Origin: 02-FULL-45-11b sp041663485
GTDB taxonomy: Bacteria; Patescibacteriota; Patescibacteriia; Buchananbacterales; UBA6539
Assembly: GCA_041663485.1 (NCBI GenBank)
Contig: JBAYMO010000034.1
Coordinates: 1-8,437, forward strand
Direction: 5' to 3'
Length of the DNA: 8,437 nt
The position numbers and the translations under genes were made by a program. Positions 6,014-8,437 of this stretch are shown here, in pieces. How positions within the stretch are numbered: position 1 is the stretch's first letter; each line of letters starts with the position of its first letter. The notes below the pieces were generated by a model. That model was not told the DNA's origin, made no database searches, and saw nothing but the letters and a program-made list of their open reading frames with translations.

Positions 6014-6619
6014 TTATTTTTGTAAGCTACACAAAACCTTTTTAAAATCCTCGGTCGTATCAACAAAATAACTCCAATTTTTTCCAGCCGATTGTTTTTT
6101 TATATCTAATCCTTTCATTAATTCTTTCATTAAAGTTTTCCAATTTCTGCCATAGAAAATTATTGGCCTAATTTTGCCATTTAAATCTTCTTCTATTTGG
6201 TTCATGTGAAATGCATAAATCAATTCAGTTAATGTTCCAAAGCCTCCTTTTGGCAAAACAACTATAATATCAGAATTGCAAACTATGTTATCAATTCTTT
6301 CTGAAAGTTTTTTGGCAGGCTTTGAAAACATGCTTTTTTCAACTCTTTGCCAATCATTATCAAACGGTGAATACGGCACTCCTATATTCAGACTATTCTT
6401 TTTACCTTGTTCATTTATCGCCTCCGAAGCACCTTCATCTATCGCTTGCATCGCTCCTCCAGAATATCCACCATGTATTATTCCAAAATTTTCCTCAATA
6501 ATAATTTTGCCCAATTTCCTTATGGTCTTGTAATCTGAGCTATTTTTCTTTAGCGATGATTTTCCCAGGCAAGCAACAAACATGTTCGCTCCTGAATTTT
6601 TTTTGAATTTATTTATCAT
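6014..6619 (-). CDS. LOG-family (SLOG-fold) nucleotide-binding protein, possible nucleoside-5'-monophosphate phosphoribohydrolase
   Basis: The 201-residue product has the two LOG/SLOG signatures: HGGYSGGAMQAIDEGA at about 49-64, in place of GGGxxGLMG, and PKGGFGTLTE at about 123-132, in place of PGGxGTLxE with its glutamate (E132). An arginine in LSERID (about 108) fits the position of the family's substrate-binding Arg. LOG enzymes release the base from nucleoside 5'-monophosphates; related SLOG proteins bind nucleotides in stress or defence pathways, so the exact activity is open. The ATG overlaps the TGA of the methyltransferase gene by 4 bp (ATGA), which indicates translational coupling and selects this start over Met13. 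It is the last gene of the three-gene operon and is followed immediately by a strong hairpin. Confidence 0.85.
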   Translation of the reverse strand: MINKFKKNSGANMFVACLGKSSLKKNSSDYKTIRKLGKIIIEENFGIIHGGYSGGAMQAIDEGASEAINEQGKKNSLNIGVPYSPFDNDWQRVEKSMFSKPAKKLSERIDNIVCNSDIIVVLPKGGFGTLTELIYAFHMNQIEEDLNGKIRPIIFYGRNWKTLMKELMKGLDIKKQSAGKNWSYFVDTTEDFKKVLCSLQK

Positions 6620-7419
6620 ATTTTTTGCAATTCATACACAAATGACATTGGACAATTTTTCCAGTAATATCTAGCGTGGGTTTTTTTAAAATCATTCGTG
6701 ATTGGCAAGCAAGGTTTCTTACTAACTATCTTGAAATTATTGTTAAAGATTTTTTCGTATTGTTCAAGTGTCTTGTAATGATGATAAAAAGTGCCATTTT
6801 CTCCATTGTTTCCATGCATAAAAGCATATCTTTCGCCATTTTTCAGTATTTTGCTGTGAGTTTCTTGATATTTATGTAATTCATAGTCTGGGTTCAGAAC
6901 GGCAAAAATATATCGTCCGCCAGACTTCAACACTCTTGCGACATCATCAAAATGAAAAATCAAATCATCAATTGAAAGATGCATAATAAAATTTCTTGAA
7001 ACTGCCAGGTCAAGCGACTGATTTTTGAATGGCGACCCATTGCCTTCGACGAGAAGCGTTTTTCTAATATTAATCTTGTCTGAAAATACCAAATCGCGAT
7101 GATATTTTTTTGCTTCCTTTACTAAATTTAACGATTGTTCTAAGCCAGTAAATCTTATTATGTTTTCTCTAGCTTTTTCAAGATGGCGACACATTTTTAG
7201 TGCGGGGATATTTTCCTCATAACCAAACAAAAACTGAATTGCTAAAATATTCGTCCCAGCACCGAAGTCTGCCACGTGAGCGTCTTTAATTTTGTTCAAC
7301 TGATTGCAGATTTGAGGGTATAAAATTGGGTTTATGCAGTAATCAATTCCTATATTTCCGTTCTGTTCTAATATTGACCAAAGCTTTGACCAATTCTTTC
7401 CTCCATATATTTTTCGCAT
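6616..7419 (-). CDS. Class I SAM-dependent methyltransferase (Methyltransf_11-like)
   Basis: The 267-residue product has a Rossmann-type SAM domain: motif I VADFGAGTNILA (about 49-60), a post-I region around GLEQSLNLVKEA (about 92-103), the acidic motif LLVEGNGSPFKNQSLDLAVS (about 122-141), and LKSGGRYIFAVLNP (about 164-177). The C-terminal part is rich in Tyr/His/Asn and may form a substrate lid. The pattern is that of small-molecule methyltransferases, not of the DNA enzyme at the left edge; the substrate cannot be read. The ATG at 7419, two bases after the upstream stop, is preferred over an in-frame GTG at 7452 that would overlap the previous gene by 31 bp. It is coupled downstream to the LOG-family gene by a 4-bp overlap, so the enzymes probably act on the same pathway. 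Confidence 0.85.
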   Translation of the reverse strand: MRKIYGGKNWSKLWSILEQNGNIGIDYCINPILYPQICNQLNKIKDAHVADFGAGTNILAIQFLFGYEENIPALKMCRHLEKARENIIRFTGLEQSLNLVKEAKKYHRDLVFSDKINIRKTLLVEGNGSPFKNQSLDLAVSRNFIMHLSIDDLIFHFDDVARVLKSGGRYIFAVLNPDYELHKYQETHSKILKNGERYAFMHGNNGENGTFYHHYKTLEQYEKIFNNNFKIVSKKPCLPITNDFKKTHARYYWKNCPMSFVYELQKI

Positions 7420-7421
7420 AA

Positions 7422-7883
7422 CTATTTTTTGACTTCTGGCAGTGTTTCCCACAATAAATCAAATATATCATTAAAAATATCAAGCATTGGTTCAATTTCA
7501 ATAACCAAGCCCTTGACCTTCATTTTCGGGCTCATGATTAATAATTTGTCATTCAAAATATCAACACTACTTTTGAATTTGTACTTGTCTGACATCACTT
7601 TAACTTTTCTATACTTTAAACCTTTTGGTTCAAATTTTAAACCTGCTTCTTTGAAAATCACCTGAGTCTTGATTTTGCGCTTATCAAGCTCTTTTCTAAA
7701 ATCCTGCAGAAAGACATCGTCAACGGGTAGCCAATTTTCTATGCTGGCAATCGCTTTCCATCTTTTGTGCTTTTTAAGTCCGCTAGTATAAAAATTTTTC
7801 AATTCCTGAGTCGTATTCAAAAAATAAACTCCAGGGTATTTTGCCTCTGCCAATTTGATTGCGCTTTTTATGATTTTTTCCAT
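7422..7883 (-). CDS. TrmB-family C-terminal (effector/sensor) domain protein without HTH
   Basis: The 153-residue product resembles the C-terminal part of TrmB-type transcription regulators as found in uncultured bacteria: WKAIASIENWLPVDD, IKTQVIFKEAGLKF, FKSSVDILNDKLLIMSP, KGLVIEIEPM and the ending DIFDLLWETLP are typical of that domain. The usual N-terminal winged helix is absent: the leader upstream of ATG 7883 is non-coding AT-rich DNA and the terminal repeat of the cassette, so the gene was probably captured as an effector domain alone. It is the first gene of the operon, two bases before the methyltransferase. It might be a ligand-binding or dimerising partner rather than a DNA-binding regulator. 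The family call is from pattern memory and is moderate. Confidence 0.6.
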   Translation of the reverse strand: MEKIIKSAIKLAEAKYPGVYFLNTTQELKNFYTSGLKKHKRWKAIASIENWLPVDDVFLQDFRKELDKRKIKTQVIFKEAGLKFEPKGLKYRKVKVMSDKYKFKSSVDILNDKLLIMSPKMKVKGLVIEIEPMLDIFNDIFDLLWETLPEVKK

Positions 7884-7917
7884 ATTGTTTTTAAAAAAAT
7901 ATTAATAAAGTTTCCTT

Positions 7918-8008
7918 CCTTATTCCCCTATATAAATAAAGAATTTAATTCATTCATTACAGAAATGCGTCCGCCGTAGGCGAAAAGAAAAAGCAAATTT
8001 CGTACAAC
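7918..8008. repeat. Unit C terminal inverted repeat, right end
   Basis: Mirror of 5885-5992. On the minus strand: box GTTGTACG (8008-8001), TTTTTCTTTTC, a CGCC/GGCG hairpin (7972-7982), core CATTTCTGTAATGAAT (7967-7952), then AT-rich sequence and AGGGGAATAAGG. The box differs by one base from the exact complement of the left box (GTTGTGCG). It forms the leader of the three-gene operon. Confidence 0.82.
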
Positions 8009-8082
8009 GCGCGCGGGATATGCGATGCGCCTGTAGGCCAGTACTCTGGCCGAAAGGCGTTTCGCATATCCCGAGTTGTGCG
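8001..8082 (-). repeat. Separator S4: attC-like palindromic site
   Basis: Boxes are CGTACAAC (8001-8008) and GTTGTGCG (8075-8082). The arms CGGGATATGCGA (8014-8025) and TCGCATATCCCG (8062-8073) pair perfectly over 12 bp. An inner hairpin GGCCAG-TACT-CTGGCC (8036-8051) sits in the centre. It has the architecture of S1-S3 but is much more GC-rich. Confidence 0.65.
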
Positions 8083-8127
8083 ATAGTCGCTCAGCTCGCC
8101 GAAGGCGAGTGAGCGACAGAGTACAAC
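8075..8127. repeat. Gene-less unit: hairpin between two boxes
   Basis: From the box GTTGTGCG (8075) to AGTACAAC (8120-8127) the sequence is almost entirely an inverted repeat: GTCGCTCA (8086-8093) and CTCGCC (8095-8100) pair with GGCGAG (8104-8109) and TGAGCGAC (8110-8117), with one bulged base and a GAA loop. It resembles a cassette made of terminal inverted repeats only, without cargo. No gene is present. Confidence 0.5.
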
Positions 8128-8152
8128 GAGGGCCTGCCCGCGCGCGTTGTAC
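8121..8152. repeat. Short palindrome, reduced separator
   Basis: GTACAACG (8121-8128) pairs with CGTTGTAC (8145-8152), with a GGGC/GCCC mini-hairpin inside (8130-8139). Only about 18 bp separate the boxes, well below normal attC size, so it may be a truncated or simplified separator between two gene-less units. Confidence 0.4.
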
Positions 8153-8202
8153 AAAAGCGCGAGCACCGAGCGTCAGCGAGGGCGGAGCGATTTTGTACAA
8201 CG
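8145..8202. repeat. Second gene-less unit: inverted repeat with GC-rich centre
   Basis: CGTTGTACAAAA (8145-8156) pairs exactly with TTTTGTACAACG (8191-8202), extended by CGC (8158-8160) with GCG (8187-8189). The centre is the low-complexity GAGCACCGAGCGTCAGCGAG type. Adjacent bases 8210-8220 (ATAAGCGAAGT) are identical to the arm region of S2 (2580-2590), which suggests that half of another separator follows up to the hicA stop. Confidence 0.45.
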
Positions 8203-8225
8203 TATCGGGATAAGCGAAGTTTGGC

Positions 8226-8437
8226 TTATTTTTTCTCGTCTTCAAAAAATTCACTTTCATTTAAACCAGAGTGAAGCAAAATTGATTGAAAAGTGCCGTA
8301 AGGGATCTCCTTTTTAGACATTTTTATAGTTACGTTTTTTGTCGGGTTGCCTGTTCTACGGAAACGGCCGTGCGACCCTTTTTGTCGGACAAAAAAGAAG
8401 CCCTTTTGGCGAAGGATTCTTAGTACTAAACTTAGCA
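8226..8437 (-). CDS. hicA: HicA-type mRNA interferase toxin (partial, 5' end missing)
   Basis: The frame runs from the window edge to TAA at 8226 (69 complete codons visible). It contains LRILRQKGFFFVRQKGSHGRF, the HicA signature with the catalytic histidine in GSH, followed by the family's KxIPYGTFQSILLHSGL ending and an acidic tail FFEDEKK. HicA folds as a double-stranded-RNA-binding-like domain and cleaves mRNA independently of the ribosome; its partner is the antitoxin HicB. Full-length HicA proteins are about 60-90 residues, so only a few N-terminal residues are missing. No hicB lies downstream, because separators begin at the stop codon; if present it must be to the right of the window. 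The ATG at 8321 is internal and does not mark the start. Its stop codon lies within the arm remnant of a separator. Confidence 0.85.
   Translation of the reverse strand, partial: LSLVLRILRQKGFFFVRQKGSHGRFRRTGNPTKNVTIKMSKKEIPYGTFQSILLHSGLNESEFFEDEKK

Noticed and set aside
6616..6619. Recoding of TGA as glycine (as in some CPR lineages)
   Set aside because: TGA ends the methyltransferase at a typical ATGA overlap and glycines elsewhere use GGN codons; the standard code explains all genes.
1543..8202. CRISPR array
   Set aside because: Palindromic repeats recur, but at kilobase spacing, with differing arms, and with genes between them.
8210..8236. Intrinsic terminator on the plus strand (ATAAGC/GCTTAT then T6)
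   Set aside because: The stem is only 6 bp, no gene is read on the plus strand here, and the sequence is better explained as a separator remnant plus the hicA stop.
7928..8260. Open frame of 110 codons on the minus strand
   Set aside because: It crosses separator S4, both gene-less palindromes and the end of hicA in another frame; its composition reflects GC-rich repeats.

Overview
The window is AT-rich, compact DNA in which every supported gene lies on the minus strand. Short GC-rich low-complexity blocks (GCGTAGCGGAG-like), near absence of Shine-Dalgarno sites at gene starts, and the style of the large repeat/coiled-coil/acetyltransferase protein resemble Candidate Phyla Radiation (Patescibacteria) genomes. 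That assignment is an inference. TGA is used as a stop, so the code looks standard.

The layout is a modular array, read here in the direction of transcription (right to left): a 3' part of a HicA toxin gene (8226-8437); a GC-rich pile-up of palindromes with two apparently gene-less units (8001-8202); an operon encoding a TrmB-effector-like protein, a class I SAM methyltransferase and a LOG-family protein (6014-7883); a 950-residue multidomain protein ending in a GNAT acetyltransferase (2788-5640); two small membrane proteins (1719-2435); and a beta-class adenine DNA methyltransferase running off the left edge (1-1376).

Between these units lie palindromic separators of about 80-100 bp (1543-1634, 2564-2653, 5790-5892, 8001-8082), built like integron attC sites: an outer pair of AAC/GTT boxes, a perfect 11-12 bp arm pair, and inner hairpins. 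The box at one end of each unit is complementary to the box at its other end (GTTAGCTG with CAGCTAAC; GTTATACGC with GCGTATAAC; GTTGTACG with CGCACAAC, one mismatch), as expected for cassettes integrated from circles by attC recombination. No integrase or attI is visible, so within the window this is a cluster of attC-like sites without integrase.

The most unusual feature is that complementarity does not stop at the 7-8 bp box. Each complete unit carries long imperfect terminal inverted repeats of about 60-110 bp, different in sequence for each unit, with perfect cores of 29 bp (unit B), 21 bp (unit A) and 16 bp (unit C). Their shared plan is box, T-rich tract, small hairpin, unit-specific inverted core and, in B and C, a G-rich AGGGG motif. 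Two cassettes also share a nearly identical leader of about 50 bp. The array therefore looks like integron cassettes whose ends are extended into long stems. The cargo (toxin, DNA methyltransferase, membrane proteins, an uncharacterised three-gene operon) is typical of accessory, possibly defensive, cassette content.
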